Shown one piece after another: positions 33,487 through 42,668 of a stretch of DNA of 64,000 nucleotides (position 1 is its first letter; the number at the start of each line of letters is the position of its first letter). The DNA lies in NCBI GenBank assembly GCA_046565765.1, contig JBKHXX010000073.1, forward strand, positions 1-64,000, in the 5' to 3' direction. The notes beneath the pieces are model-generated. The model did not search any database. It saw nothing but the letters and a program-made list of their open reading frames with translations, and was not told the DNA's origin. The DNA comes from JBFMCT01 sp046565765 (GTDB taxonomy: Bacteria > Actinomycetota > Acidimicrobiia > Acidimicrobiales > AC-14). Both the position numbers and the translations under genes were made by a program.

Positions 33487-34944
33487 TCAGCCGGCCAGGG
33501 CCGGCCTCGGCTGGGCCAGGCCCAGCTCGTCGGCGATGGCTGCGCTCTCGCCCAGGCACCGCTGGGCCCGCACGTCGTCACGGCCGGCGAGGGTGGCGCC
33601 CCACTCCTGGAGGGTGCGGGCCAGCAGGGGCCGGGCGCCCATCGCGCGATGGGACTCGGCGGCGGCGGCGAAGTGGCGGTCGGCGGCGGCGGCGTTGCCC
33701 GTCGCCCAGGCCACGTGGGCCTGGAACCGGGCCGAGGCGCCTTTGCACGTGAGGGCCGGACCGGTGACGACGAGGTGGTCGCGCACCTTGGTGAGGGGCC
33801 GCTGGAGGGCGGCCGCCCGGGTGCGGTCGCCCAGGACGAACACCGCCTCGGCCAGGTTCGTCACGATGTCGGCGAAGCCCTCGGGCGTGGTCCCCTGGAG
33901 GGCGGCCAGCACGGCATCCACCTCACGGGCGGCCTCCTCGGTGCGGCCCATGCGGGCCAGCAGCAGGCACAGGGCCCCGCGCCAGGTCAGGTCGTCGTAG
34001 CGGTAGGCCCGCTCCCAGCAGTGCTCGAGGACGGCGAACCGCTCGTCCTCCCCGCCCCACTCCAGGGCCAGCCAGAACCGCTGGGCCCAGTAGCGCTCGT
34101 CGCCGTGGCCGAGGGCGTTGACCACCCTGAGGGCGGACTGGGCTTCGTCGCGGCGGCCGTCGAGGGCGCAGCGCATGACCTTCCAGGTGGCCGCGGCCAG
34201 GCGGTCGTCGCTGGAGCCGACCGCCGACGCCATGGCGGCGTGGGCCTCGAGGTCGCGGTCGAGGTCGTCGATCAGCCCCTGGGCCAGCAGGGCCGGGATG
34301 CGGGCGGCCAGGGCGGAGCTGCCCGGAGCGCCATCGTCGGTCAACCCGTGGGCCTGGCGGACGGCCGCCTGGCGCAGCCGCTCCCGGGCGGAGACGAGGT
34401 TGGGGGCGGGGGCGGTCGGCGGGGCCGACGCGGGGGCCAGCTCGGAGGGGCGCTTCTCGAAGTAGGGCACCCCGGTGAGGCGGGCGACGGGGGGCCGGGC
34501 AGGAGGCGGGTCGGTCATGACCGGCGCCTGCCGGGGCTGCGGCGCCGTGGGCCGGGGCGGTGCGGGCCGAGCCGTCCGGGCGGCGGGCGGGGGCGCCGGC
34601 TCGGCGAAGTCCACCAGGTCGTCCAGGTCGAGGCGGGGGACCGGTTCGGGGGCGGGGCCGGGGTGGGGCCCGGCGAGGGGCAGCTGGGGTTCGGGCTCGG
34701 AGACGTCGACGTAGTCGGCCACGTCCACGTAGCCGCGGGCCGGGGCCGGGGCCGGGGCGGGGGCGTCGAGGTCGTCGGTGATCGAGGCCAGCTTCTCGGC
34801 CAGCGTCCTGGGCGCGCCGGAGGCCGTTGCCACGGTCGTCGGCGAGTGGTCGAAGCGCGGCCGCGGCGGGCTGCTGCGCAGGGCGCGCACGTCGTCGGTG
34901 AGGGCTCGTTCGAGCTGGGCGTCGAGCTGGTCCAGGTCGATCAC
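33487..34944 (-). CDS. TPR-containing protein with proline-rich N-terminal half
   Basis: This 485-residue protein has a disordered first 190 residues (repeated APAPAPA, PPPAARTARPAPP) and a helical C-terminal half with tetratricopeptide-like repeats: LAAATWKVMRCALDGRRDEAQSAL, LCLLLARMGRTEEAAREVDAVL and AHVAWATGNAAAADRHFAAAAESHRAMG. The latter is like the C-terminal repeats of STAND or LuxR-type regulators, but no ATPase or DNA-binding domain is present. Probably a cytoplasmic scaffold. Upstream is a 127-base gap with a possible TATAGC -10 for the divergent secreted protein. Confidence 0.7.
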   Translation of the reverse strand: MIDLDQLDAQLERALTDDVRALRSSPPRPRFDHSPTTVATASGAPRTLAEKLASITDDLDAPAPAPAPARGYVDVADYVDVSEPEPQLPLAGPHPGPAPEPVPRLDLDDLVDFAEPAPPPAARTARPAPPRPTAPQPRQAPVMTDPPPARPPVARLTGVPYFEKRPSELAPASAPPTAPAPNLVSARERLRQAAVRQAHGLTDDGAPGSSALAARIPALLAQGLIDDLDRDLEAHAAMASAVGSSDDRLAAATWKVMRCALDGRRDEAQSALRVVNALGHGDERYWAQRFWLALEWGGEDERFAVLEHCWERAYRYDDLTWRGALCLLLARMGRTEEAAREVDAVLAALQGTTPEGFADIVTNLAEAVFVLGDRTRAAALQRPLTKVRDHLVVTGPALTCKGASARFQAHVAWATGNAAAADRHFAAAAESHRAMGARPLLARTLQEWGATLAGRDDVRAQRCLGESAAIADELGLAQPRPALAG

Positions 34945-35110
34945 TTCGTCTCCCCCGCGTCAGTTGTCCGGGCAGGGGTATCGGCAGGACCGGCGCCCGA
35001 CTTGAGGCTGGCATCCGGCGCGCGCCGCGCTATAGCCTGCCGGCCCTTACCGGCGAAGGCCGGGGGACCTCTTGGGGGGGGTTTCGAGGTTGAGGTTGGG
35101 GAAGCACGCA

Positions 35111-35671
35111 TTGCCGCGCGCCGGCCGCCGCGCCGTCGGGCTGGCGCTGATGTCGGCCACCGCGTTCTTCGTGGCCGGGGCCGCCACCGTCACCAACGTC
35201 CCGGCCGCGCTGGCCGAGTGGGTGGGGGTCCGTCCCGAGGCTCGCGCCGACGTCGCGGCGCTGCCGCAGCCGCTGTTCGTCGTCCCCACCTCACCGGAGC
35301 AGTGGTTCCAGCCGGCCGGGCGCAACCAGGGGACCGAGGAGCCGGCCACCTTCCTCGCCGCCCTGGCCCTGCACGACAACCCGGCGCTGGCCATCACCGA
35401 CCGCTGGGGCCGGACCGTCGGTGACACCAAGTCCGACCACCACGTCAGCCGCACCGACTCGTGGGCGGTCGACCTGGCCGTGCGGGGGGTGAGCGTGCCC
35501 ACCCAGGCCACCGAGACGGCGGCCGTCCGCATCGCGTCGGCCCTGGGCCACCCCGGGTGGACCGGTGGGAACCTCGTCGTCCACGTCGACGGGTACCGGT
35601 TCCAGCTCCTGTGGAAGGTGGCCGGGCACTTCGACCACGTCCACATCGGCGTGCGCCGGGGAACGGGCTAG
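35111..35671 (+). CDS. Secreted peptidoglycan-hydrolase-like protein
   Basis: The protein has a signal peptide (RRAVGLALMSATAFFVAGAATVTNVPAALA) and a small domain ending HFDHVHIGVRRGTG. SDHHVSRTDSWAVDLAV earlier in the sequence has the His/Asp pattern of zinc-dependent M15-type or related cell-wall peptidases (SxHxxxxAxD, then HxDHVHIG). Wall cleavage is inferred. TTG at 35111 gives a normal signal peptide; an upstream TTG at 35072 would add 13 residues, and ATG 35150 would cut into the signal. TATAGC at 35031-35036 is a possible -10. Confidence 0.6.
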   Translation: MPRAGRRAVGLALMSATAFFVAGAATVTNVPAALAEWVGVRPEARADVAALPQPLFVVPTSPEQWFQPAGRNQGTEEPATFLAALALHDNPALAITDRWGRTVGDTKSDHHVSRTDSWAVDLAVRGVSVPTQATETAAVRIASALGHPGWTGGNLVVHVDGYRFQLLWKVAGHFDHVHIGVRRGTG

Positions 35672-35686
35672 CTGGGCCCGACCGGG

Positions 35687-36490
35687 CTAGCGGGTGGTGG
35701 CCAGGCGCACGCCCCACCGGCGGGACCGGGCAGCGAGCAGGAAGGCCAGGGCGGCCAGGGTGGCCGTGGTGGTGGTCGACCCGGGATCGGGCGGGGTGAG
35801 GGGCCGGGACGAGCTGATCGACGACCCGCCCACCTCGGAAGCCTGCTCCTCGGCCGCCGCGACCACGGCCGACGCCTCGGCCGTGACCTGGGCCACGACG
35901 GCGGACACGTTGACGGCGGCACCGGGGTTGGTGGTGACGGCCGGGCCGGTGGCGCCCGCCTGCGACGTCGCCCCGGAGGCCGGGCCGGCGGCCGGCGAGC
36001 CGCCACCGGCGGAGCCGGCGGCCGGCGCCGTGGCCGCGCTGGCCTGGGCGTTGCCCGTGGCCGGAGCGGCCGAGCCGGCCGGCCCGCCCGTGCTGGCGGC
36101 GGTGCCCAGGGTGGCGGTGTTGGTGGCGGACGGGGTCGAGGTCTCCGCCCCGGTGGCGCCGGTGGGCCCGGTGTGGCCGCTGGTCGACAGCGGGGTGCTC
36201 AGGGCCTGCGAGGTGGCGTCGCCGGTGTCGCCGGTGTTGGTCGAGCTGGACCCGGCGGTGGCCGCACCCGAGCTACCGGACGTGGCGGTGGGGTTCACCG
36301 AGACGTTGGAGCTGCCGCCCGAGCCCCCCGACGCGGAGGAGGCGCCGGTGGAGGCTCCGCCGCCGCTGCTGGTCTGCGCCCACGCCGGGCCGGCGAGGAG
36401 CACGAGCGCCGTCAGCGACGCCGCAGCGGCGCGGGCGAGGCGGGACGGAGGGGAAGTTCTGGTCCGCACGGCCTTCTTTGTAGCACGCAT
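35687..36490 (-). CDS. Secreted Ser/Gly/Ala/Thr-rich surface protein with C-terminal helix
   Basis: This 267-residue protein starts with a signal peptide (LARAAAASLTALVLLAGPAWAQ). The bulk is a low-complexity Ser/Gly/Ala/Thr stretch, with VVAQVTAEASAVVAAAEEQ as the only helix-like segment. It ends with a membrane helix and basic tail (TATLAALAFLLAARSRRWGVRL), like wall-anchored proteins, but without an LPxTG motif. Start ATG 36490 fits the signal peptide; an earlier ATG at 36522 is possible. No function is recognised. A 152-base gap separates it from the divergent stress operon. Confidence 0.65.
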   Translation of the reverse strand: MRATKKAVRTRTSPPSRLARAAAASLTALVLLAGPAWAQTSSGGGASTGASSASGGSGGSSNVSVNPTATSGSSGAATAGSSSTNTGDTGDATSQALSTPLSTSGHTGPTGATGAETSTPSATNTATLGTAASTGGPAGSAAPATGNAQASAATAPAAGSAGGGSPAAGPASGATSQAGATGPAVTTNPGAAVNVSAVVAQVTAEASAVVAAAEEQASEVGGSSISSSRPLTPPDPGSTTTTATLAALAFLLAARSRRWGVRLATTR

Positions 36491-36642
36491 CCCCGCCCAA
36501 CCGTTTGTCGGCCGGTCGGGCATGGGTAGGCACTGGCCTGGTTGAACAGCCAGCCGGCGGAGCGACCAGGACTGGCTTGTTCGGGTCTCCTCTCGTCTCC
36601 GCGCCGGCGGCGCACGCACCAGATGGTCCCCGAGGAGCCCAT

Positions 36643-37254
36643 ATGACCGATCTCCAGCGCCCCCCTTCCGGCGCTCCCACCAACCCTGCCGACACCGGCG
36701 ACGGCGCCACCGCCACCGCCGTGGAGAAGGCCAGGGAGGCCGCCTCCACCACCGCCGAGGCAGGCCGCCAGGTCGCCACCGAGGCGGCGGGCGCCGGCCG
36801 CCAGGTCGCCACCGAGGCCGCCGGCAAGGCGGGCGAGGTCGCCCGCGAGGCGTCCAACCAGGTCTCCACGCTGGTGGAGGCGGCCCAGGGCCAGCTCCGC
36901 GAGCAGGCCGGCAGCCAGACGCAGCGGGCGGCCGGGGGCATCCGGTCCTTCAGCGAGCAGCTGCGCTCCCTGGGCGAGGGCCAGCCCCAGTCCGGGCCGG
37001 CGGCCGACTGCGTCCGCCAGCTCGCCGAGAAGCTCGCCTCGGTGGCCGAGGGCCTCGACGAGCGGGGCTTCGAGGGCGCGGTGTCCGACGTCCGCCAGTT
37101 CGCCCGCCGCAAGCCCGGGCTGTTCATGCTGGGCGCGACCGCCGCAGGCTTCGCGGTGGGCCGCCTCGGCCGGGGGCTCCAGGCCGCCAACCAGCACCAG
37201 CCGCAGCCGTCCTCCCCGGCGCCTCCCCCGGCCTCCGTGCCGGAGGTGATCTGA
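36643..37254 (+). CDS. Amphipathic-helix protein, first gene of an envelope-stress operon
   Basis: This 203-residue protein is mostly helical with an internal repeat (AGRQVATEAAG twice near residues 45-65) and a single hydrophobic segment (GLFMLGATAAGFAVGRLGRGL near 165-185) flanked by basic residues. This resembles YtxH-like or membrane-peripheral stress proteins of actinobacteria. GAGGAG lies 6 bases before the ATG. The stop overlaps the next gene (TGATGG). Together with the Holin-X, DUF3618 and hemerythrin genes it forms a cluster often seen in actinobacteria; the role is unknown. Confidence 0.7.
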   Translation: MTDLQRPPSGAPTNPADTGDGATATAVEKAREAASTTAEAGRQVATEAAGAGRQVATEAAGKAGEVAREASNQVSTLVEAAQGQLREQAGSQTQRAAGGIRSFSEQLRSLGEGQPQSGPAADCVRQLAEKLASVAEGLDERGFEGAVSDVRQFARRKPGLFMLGATAAGFAVGRLGRGLQAANQHQPQPSSPAPPPASVPEVI

Positions 37255-37694
37255 TGGCCACCCGGCGCCCGCCGACGAGCCCCCCGCTGCAGCCGGCGCC
37301 CACCGAGCCGGCCCAGCCGGACAAGTCCCTGGGTGAGCTGGTCGGCGAGATGACGTCGGACGTGTCCACCCTCCTGCGCAAGGAGGTGCAGCTGGCCAAG
37401 ATCGAGCTCACCGACGAGGTGCGCAAGGCGGGCAAGGCCGGGGGGCTCCTCGGCGCCGGCGCCATGACCGGCTACTTCTCCCTGCTGTTCGCCTCACTGG
37501 CGCTGGCGTGGCTGCTCGACCAGGCCATGAACCGGGCGCTGGCCTTCTTTCTCGTGGCGGTGGCCTACGGCGTGGCCGCAGCCGTGCTCCTCATGCGTGG
37601 CAAGGAGCGGATGTCGAAGGTCGACCCGGTGCCCCGGGAGACCGTCCAGACCCTCAAGGAGGACGTGCAGTGGGCCAAGACGCAGACCAGCTGA
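37254..37694 (+). CDS. Holin-X (phage_holin_3_6) family membrane protein
   Basis: This 146-residue protein has the family signature ELVGEMTSDVSTLLRKEVQLAKIELTDEVRKAGKAGG, followed by two membrane helices (GYFSLLFASLALAWLLD and ALAFFLVAVAYGVAAAVLLM) and a helical tail. Despite the name these proteins are chromosomal and not lysis genes. Its ATG overlaps the previous stop, and the next gene begins inside its 3' end with its own ribosome site. Confidence 0.88.
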   Translation: MATRRPPTSPPLQPAPTEPAQPDKSLGELVGEMTSDVSTLLRKEVQLAKIELTDEVRKAGKAGGLLGAGAMTGYFSLLFASLALAWLLDQAMNRALAFFLVAVAYGVAAAVLLMRGKERMSKVDPVPRETVQTLKEDVQWAKTQTS

Positions 37695-38302
37695 AGCGGG
37701 ACATCGACCAGACGCGAGGAAACCTCACCTCGACCGTCGACGCCATCGGCGACCGGGTGAGCCCCGGCCGGATCGTCGAGCGGAAGACCGAGCGAATGCG
37801 CCAGGGGGTGCAGTCGGTGCGGGACCGGGTGATGGGCGCCGCCTCGGACGTCACGGGCACGGTGGGCGACCGGGTCTCGGGCGCGGCCACGTCGGTGCGC
37901 GACAGCGCCGGGAGCGCGGCGGGGTCGCTCAAGGAGGCCCCGGCGTCGGTGAAGCAGGCGGCCACCGAGCGGACCGAGGGCGCCCCCTTGGCCGTCGGTC
38001 TGATCGCTTTCGGAGCGGGGCTGCTGGCCTCGGCGCTGGTCAAGCCCACGGCGAGGGAGGCGCAGCTCGCCCAGGCCGCGGCCGACGCCGCCCAACCGGT
38101 CAAGGAATCCCTGGCCGAGGCCGGCCGAGAACTGGCGAGCGACCTCAGAGAGCAGGGGCAGGCCGCCGTCGAGGAGGTCAAGCACACGGCCACACAGGGC
38201 GCCGAGGACGTCAAGGACACGGCCCGCCAGGCGTCGGAGCAGGCGGTCGACGCCGGCCGCCAGGCGACCTCCGACGTCAGGGAAACCGTGCAGGCCGGCT
38301 AG
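37670..38302 (+). CDS. DUF3618 protein with long amphipathic repeats
   Basis: This 210-residue protein begins with the DUF3618 motif QLKRDIDQTRGNLTSTVDAIGDRVSPGRIVER. It then has a hydrophobic segment (PLAVGLIAFGAGLLASALV near residue 105) and a C-terminal 11-mer-like amphipathic tail (ELASDLREQGQAAVEEVKHT, EDVKDTARQASEQAVDAGRQ) resembling LEA or apolipoprotein helices. The GTG start at 37670 has AAGGAGG 7 bases upstream and overlaps the Holin-X gene by 25 bases. Likely membrane-associated; biochemical role unknown. Confidence 0.82.
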   Translation: MGQDADQLKRDIDQTRGNLTSTVDAIGDRVSPGRIVERKTERMRQGVQSVRDRVMGAASDVTGTVGDRVSGAATSVRDSAGSAAGSLKEAPASVKQAATERTEGAPLAVGLIAFGAGLLASALVKPTAREAQLAQAAADAAQPVKESLAEAGRELASDLREQGQAAVEEVKHTATQGAEDVKDTARQASEQAVDAGRQATSDVRETVQAG

Positions 38303-38769
38303 TGGAGGACGCCGCCCTCTGGATGTGGGTGATCACTGCCGGAGGCGGACTGTTGATGTTCTTCCTCTGGTACCGCGCCGGGGGCGCAGGCAAGTCCCCC
38401 GACGATCCGCCCGACGCGGTGATCGCCGACCAGCGGCCCGGCGGGAAGACCAACCTCCCGCAGTCGGTGGTCATCGCCCACGGCTTGTTGGCCCTCGCCG
38501 GGCTGCTCCTGTGGTTCCTGTTCGCCCCGAACCGCGGGGACCCCGACTACAGCCCGGCACCATGGCTCGCCCTGCTCATGCTGGTCATCGTGGCCGTCCT
38601 GGGGCTGACCCTGTACCGCCGGTGGTCGGCCGACCGGAGAGCCGTCCGGGCCGGCACCCTCGACCACACCCCGGCCGAGCAGCGGCTCCCCGCCGCCCTC
38701 GTCTGGGTCCACGGCGCGGCCGCGGCGGTGACCATCCTGCTCGTGTTCCTCGTCGCCCTCGACACCTGA
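38302..38769 (+). CDS. Hypothetical three-helix membrane protein
   Basis: This 155-residue protein has membrane segments WMWVITAGGGLLMFFLWY, VVIAHGLLALAGLLLWFLF, WLALLMLVIVAVLGLTLY and ALVWVHGAAAAVTILLVFLVAL, so three or four helices. No family is recognised. The GTG start overlaps the DUF3618 stop (TAGTG), so it belongs to the same operon. The hemerythrin gene follows after 24 bases. Confidence 0.7.
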   Translation: MEDAALWMWVITAGGGLLMFFLWYRAGGAGKSPDDPPDAVIADQRPGGKTNLPQSVVIAHGLLALAGLLLWFLFAPNRGDPDYSPAPWLALLMLVIVAVLGLTLYRRWSADRRAVRAGTLDHTPAEQRLPAALVWVHGAAAAVTILLVFLVALDT

Positions 38770-38793
38770 TCCTGTTCGGAACCGGGAGGCACC

Positions 38794-39341
38794 ATGTCCA
38801 TCACCAACTCCCGCAACGACGGCATCGACGTCCTGAAGGAGGACCACCGGACGGTCGAGAACCTGTTCAGCCGGCTGGAGAGCGCGATCGACCAGGAGAC
38901 CCTCGACGAGGTGATCAAAGAGCTGTCCACGCCGTGATCGAGGAGCAGGTCCTGTACCCGGCGATCCGCAGGGAGTTGGGCGACGGCGACGCCCTGGCCG
39001 ATCACTCCATCGAGGACCACCAGCAGGTGAAGGAGGTCCTCGTCCGGCTCGGTCGGGCCGGGGCGGACGGCGAGGAGACGCCGGAGCTGCTGGCCGAGCT
39101 CATGGCCAACGTGCGGGAGCACGTGCGGGAAGAGGAGAACAAGATCTTCCCGGCGGTGCGGGCGGCGGCCAACCCGCAGGCCCTCGAGGCCCTGGCCCAG
39201 GCGCTGAACAAGGCCAAGCAGACGGCCCCCACGCGGCCCCACCCGAAGGCGCCGAGCACCCCCCCGGGCAACGTGATCGCGGGCGCCCCCGCCGCCCTGC
39301 TCGACAAGGCGCGCGACAAGATCGCCGGCCGCGACTCGTAG
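38794..39341 (+). pseudogene. Hemerythrin HHE-domain protein with a frameshift
   Basis: The N-terminal part (38794-38937) reads IDVLKEDHRTVENLFSRLES with the first iron-site histidine, then stops. A second frame from GTG 38934 continues with VIEEQVLYPAIRRELGDG, HSIEDHQQVKEVL and NVREHVREEENKIFP, the remaining helices of the four-helix bundle. Restoring one C near 38925 would give the usual SHAVIEEQ, including the second histidine. It may be a real mutation or a sequencing error in a C run. GGGAGG precedes the ATG. It closes the stress operon; intact relatives bind di-iron and sense or carry oxygen or nitric oxide. Confidence 0.8.
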
Positions 39342-39342
39342 G

Positions 39343-40506
39343 CTAGACGAGCTGCTCCAGCGTCTCGGCCACCGTCTCGGGCGGCGGCATGGAGGCGATG
39401 GACTCGGCTACCCGTCCCGCCGCGGCGCGGTAGGACGGATCGCCCAGCAGCCGGCCCAGCGCGTGGCCCACGGCCTCGGGGGTGCGTCCCCCCGGCTCCA
39501 GGGCGATGCCCGCGCCGGCGGACGTCACGGCCGAGGCGTTCAGGAACTGGTCCGCGCCCTGGGGCAGGCAGAGCTGGGGCAGCCGGAGCCCGAGCGATTG
39601 CAGCACGGTGCCCGAGCCGGCGTGGGAGACGACGACGTCGCAGCGGGGCAGCAAGGCCGTCTGGGGGACGTAGCGCTCGACACGGACGTGGGGCGGTTGG
39701 GGGCCGAGGACGGCCGGGTCGCCGCGGGGGCCGACCGTCACCACCACCCGCACCTCGAGGTCGGCCACCGCGGCCAGGACCGGGGCCAGGGCCTCCGGCC
39801 CGGTGAAGACGGTCCCCATGGTCACGTAGACGAGCGGCGTCCCCGGGTGGGCGGCGGGCAGCGGGAGGTCGTCGCCGCCGGTGCCGGCCGCCGCCCCGTC
39901 GTAGGCGACCGGGCGGAGGGCGAGGCGGTGGGGGATGTGGGCCGCCTCCCGGTCCTGCAGGGCAGGGGGGTAGATGTCGAGGTAGAGGCGGTCGAAGGCT
40001 CCGCCGTAGGGCCTGGGCTCGAGGCCGACCGACCGCCACAAGGGCGCCACCTCGTCGGCGGCCCGGGCCACCCGAGCCTCGGGGAGGACGGGCCCGAAGC
40101 CCTTGGTGACGCTGGGCACGCCCAGGTCGGCGGCGGCGATGTGCCCGGCGAACTCGGCCTGGTCGGCCACCACCAGCTCCGGCCGCCACTCCCGGGCCAC
40201 GGGGAGCAGGTCGGCCAGCATCGCCGGGGCGGCGACGGCACCGAACAGCTTGGCGAACATCTGCTCCGGCAGCTCGGCGGGGGAGTAGGCGTCCAGCTCG
40301 GGGAACCGGCGGCGCGTCCCGGCCGGGTCGGTGATGCCGGGGCCGCCCGCTCGGACCGCCCGGAAGCCGGCCGCCTCCACCGCCGGCAGCCCGTCGGCCG
40401 GCGCCGCCCAGAGCACGTCGTGACCGCGGTCCGCCATGGCCCGGGCCAGGGGCACCGTCGGGTGGATGTGGCCGAGCCCGGCCGTGGTCGTGAACAGGAC
40501 CCGCAT
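39343..40506 (-). CDS. Family 1 glycosyltransferase (UGT/MGT type)
   Basis: This 387-residue GT-B enzyme resembles macrolide and sterol glycosyltransferases. The N-terminus is VLFTTTAGLGHIHPTVPLARAMADRGHDV with the catalytic histidine, and the donor motif is SHAGSGTVLQSLGLRLPQLCLPQGADQFLNA near residue 300. It has no neighbours that suggest an acceptor. It converges with the hemerythrin gene with one base between stops. ATG start is clear. Confidence 0.9.
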   Translation of the reverse strand: MRVLFTTTAGLGHIHPTVPLARAMADRGHDVLWAAPADGLPAVEAAGFRAVRAGGPGITDPAGTRRRFPELDAYSPAELPEQMFAKLFGAVAAPAMLADLLPVAREWRPELVVADQAEFAGHIAAADLGVPSVTKGFGPVLPEARVARAADEVAPLWRSVGLEPRPYGGAFDRLYLDIYPPALQDREAAHIPHRLALRPVAYDGAAAGTGGDDLPLPAAHPGTPLVYVTMGTVFTGPEALAPVLAAVADLEVRVVVTVGPRGDPAVLGPQPPHVRVERYVPQTALLPRCDVVVSHAGSGTVLQSLGLRLPQLCLPQGADQFLNASAVTSAGAGIALEPGGRTPEAVGHALGRLLGDPSYRAAAGRVAESIASMPPPETVAETLEQLV

Positions 40507-40539
40507 GGCGGGAAGTGTGGCAGGGGAGCGTCCGGTCGT

Positions 40540-42636
40540 TCAGGCCGTGGCCAGGGCGGCCCGGGCCACGGCCGCGAAGGCCCGGTTGCGGTCGCCGTCG
40601 CTCGCCCCCGGCAGCCGGCCGGTGACCATCAGCACATGACTCCCGCGGCGGGCGACGAGGCCGCCGCCGATCACCGCCCGGTACGCCTCGTCGCCCACGC
40701 CGTCGATCCGGCGGCGGAGGATGCGGGGCATCGACCGGTAGGCGGTGAGCAGGGCGGGCTCCACCCAGACGACCTGCACCATGGCCCCGCCCTCGCCGGT
40801 GAACGTGGCCGAGCCCCGGCCCGCGGCCAGCGGGTGGCCGGGGGCGGCGTCGTCTCGGGCCAGCGGGCGCCCGATGGCGGCCGACACCGCGCCCGCGTCG
40901 GGAAGGGGCGGAGGTGGGCCGGGCTCGGCGGGCACGGGCTCGGTCGGCGTTGCCGCCACGCCCGCGCCGGTGCGGCCGAGGAGGGCGGCCAGAGGCGACG
41001 GCTCGTCATCGGGGCCGTCGGCCGGCAGCGACGGGCGAGGGGCGGCGGCAGCAACGACCTGGAGGTTGCGCACGTGGCCGAGCCACCGGGTCACCTCGGC
41101 GCGCACCGTCGCGCCCTGGCTCGCGGCCCCCGGGCTCGTCTGCCAGGCCCGCACGGTGCTGCCCGCCCCCTCGTCCACCGCCACGTACCACCGGGCCCGC
41201 TCGTCGCTGCCCCGCCGGCGCACCCGGAGCACGCGGCCCTCGGCCGTGCGCCGCGCCGTCACGAGGTCGGACAAGCCGGTGAGGGCCATCGACGCGCCCC
41301 GCAGGCCGATGATCGCCCCCGCGGCGGCGATGGCCCCGAAGGCGACGCCGATCCCGATGCGCACGCCCGGCGGCACGGTCTGGTCGGACGAGAAGTCGGT
41401 CACCAGGTCCCGCACCGCGTCGGCCGCGCCGGAGGCGACCGGGTAGAGGAGCACGGCCAGGCCCACCTGGAAGGCGCCCAGGGCGGCGACCAGGCCGGGG
41501 TGGCGCCCGTAGCCGGGCGGGACGAAGCGGGGGTAGCGGATGCGCACCACCCGCCAATGGCCTCCCACCGAGCTCCACGCCTCGGTGTCGCTCTCGGCCC
41601 CGAGGGGGAGGGCCCGCACCGCTCCGTGGGCCACGCCCATGGCCGCGCCGTAGGCGAGCAGCCGGTCCCAGATGGCCACTCCGGCGGGCGGGTACTCGGC
41701 GAACAGGGGGTCCTCCCCCAGCATGGCCCGCAAGCCGAGCCAGCGCCCGGCGACGGCCCGGCCGGCTGGGGTGTCCCGCTCACCGTTGAGCCCCTCGACC
41801 AGGGCGATCAGCCCGCCGGCCGTGATGAAGCCGAACGCCAGGGCGGCGCCGATCGGGTCGTCCTCCTCGTCGTCGGGGTCGTCGGGCAGGGTGGTGGCGG
41901 CCACCGCCACGAAGGCCGCGACCGCCAGCGCCGCCACCGTGAGGGTGAGGTGGGCGGCCGGAGACCACCGCCGTCGTGACAGGCCTCGCGCCCGGGCGTC
42001 GCGTTCGACCGCCTTGCGGAAGCTCCGCCACCAGCCCCTCGCCTCGTTCTCGGGACCCGTGGTGAGCGCCTCGGCCGGCACCACGCCGTCGGTGGCGTGC
42101 GACTCGACGTGGTCGAGGACGAGCCGCTCGTAAGGCTGGAGGTCCCCGGCCGCCGGAGCGGCGGCGCGCCGGCGGAGCCGCACCAGGGTGCGGTCGCCCA
42201 CCTGGTCGATGTCCACCAGGCGCCGGGCCGCCAGGTCGAGGAGGGTGGCCGGCACCGCCTCGTGACCCAGCCGCCAGCCGTCGGTGATGAGGTTGACGAC
42301 GGCGGGAGGCTCGGGCCCGCCCAGGTCGAGGGTGGCCGGCCCGGGGTCGACGTCTCGGCACCGGGTTGCGAAGGCCAAGGCCCCGAGCAAGGCCGCCCAC
42401 AACACCGCCGCCCCGGACGCGATCAGCCACAGCACCGGCCCCAGGTCCCGCCACCGCTCGACGAGCCCCGGGTCCTCCACGTCCGGATCGTGCCACGCCG
42501 CCTGCGGCCCGGACCGCTCCAGTCGCGACCTGTCCAAACGGTAAGGGGGGCGTGCCGGGAGTCGTCCCGGGAGCATCCGGGACGGCGATTCCGGCGGGAG
42601 GGGGTCGAGCGGATGATGACTTCGAGAGCCCGGCAC
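40540..42636 (-). CDS. DUF2207-like multi-pass membrane protein
   Basis: This protein of up to 698 residues has a membrane helix near residue 75 (LGPVLWLIASGAAVLWAALLGALAF) and the DUF2207 C-terminal pattern: VPATLLDLAARRLVDIDQVGDRTLVRLR, then two central helices, then LGLRAMLGEDPLFAEYPPAGVAIWDRLLAYGAAMGVA. Further membrane helices lie near residues 360-430, and the last third is soluble. The usual N-terminal DUF2207 beta domain is absent or very short. The exact start is uncertain; the first 60 residues are poorly conserved in type. Function unknown. Confidence 0.7.
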   Translation of the reverse strand: MPGSRSHHPLDPLPPESPSRMLPGRLPARPPYRLDRSRLERSGPQAAWHDPDVEDPGLVERWRDLGPVLWLIASGAAVLWAALLGALAFATRCRDVDPGPATLDLGGPEPPAVVNLITDGWRLGHEAVPATLLDLAARRLVDIDQVGDRTLVRLRRRAAAPAAGDLQPYERLVLDHVESHATDGVVPAEALTTGPENEARGWWRSFRKAVERDARARGLSRRRWSPAAHLTLTVAALAVAAFVAVAATTLPDDPDDEEDDPIGAALAFGFITAGGLIALVEGLNGERDTPAGRAVAGRWLGLRAMLGEDPLFAEYPPAGVAIWDRLLAYGAAMGVAHGAVRALPLGAESDTEAWSSVGGHWRVVRIRYPRFVPPGYGRHPGLVAALGAFQVGLAVLLYPVASGAADAVRDLVTDFSSDQTVPPGVRIGIGVAFGAIAAAGAIIGLRGASMALTGLSDLVTARRTAEGRVLRVRRRGSDERARWYVAVDEGAGSTVRAWQTSPGAASQGATVRAEVTRWLGHVRNLQVVAAAAPRPSLPADGPDDEPSPLAALLGRTGAGVAATPTEPVPAEPGPPPPLPDAGAVSAAIGRPLARDDAAPGHPLAAGRGSATFTGEGGAMVQVVWVEPALLTAYRSMPRILRRRIDGVGDEAYRAVIGGGLVARRGSHVLMVTGRLPGASDGDRNRAFAAVARAALATA

Positions 42637-42668
42637 CGAGCCGGGCGGATCTCGGAGGAGGACTCCCC

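Noticed and set aside
35031..35110. Cyclic di-AMP riboswitch before the wall-hydrolase-like gene
   Set aside because: GGGGGACC near a hydrolase gene is suggestive, but the leader is far too short and lacks the other conserved blocks.
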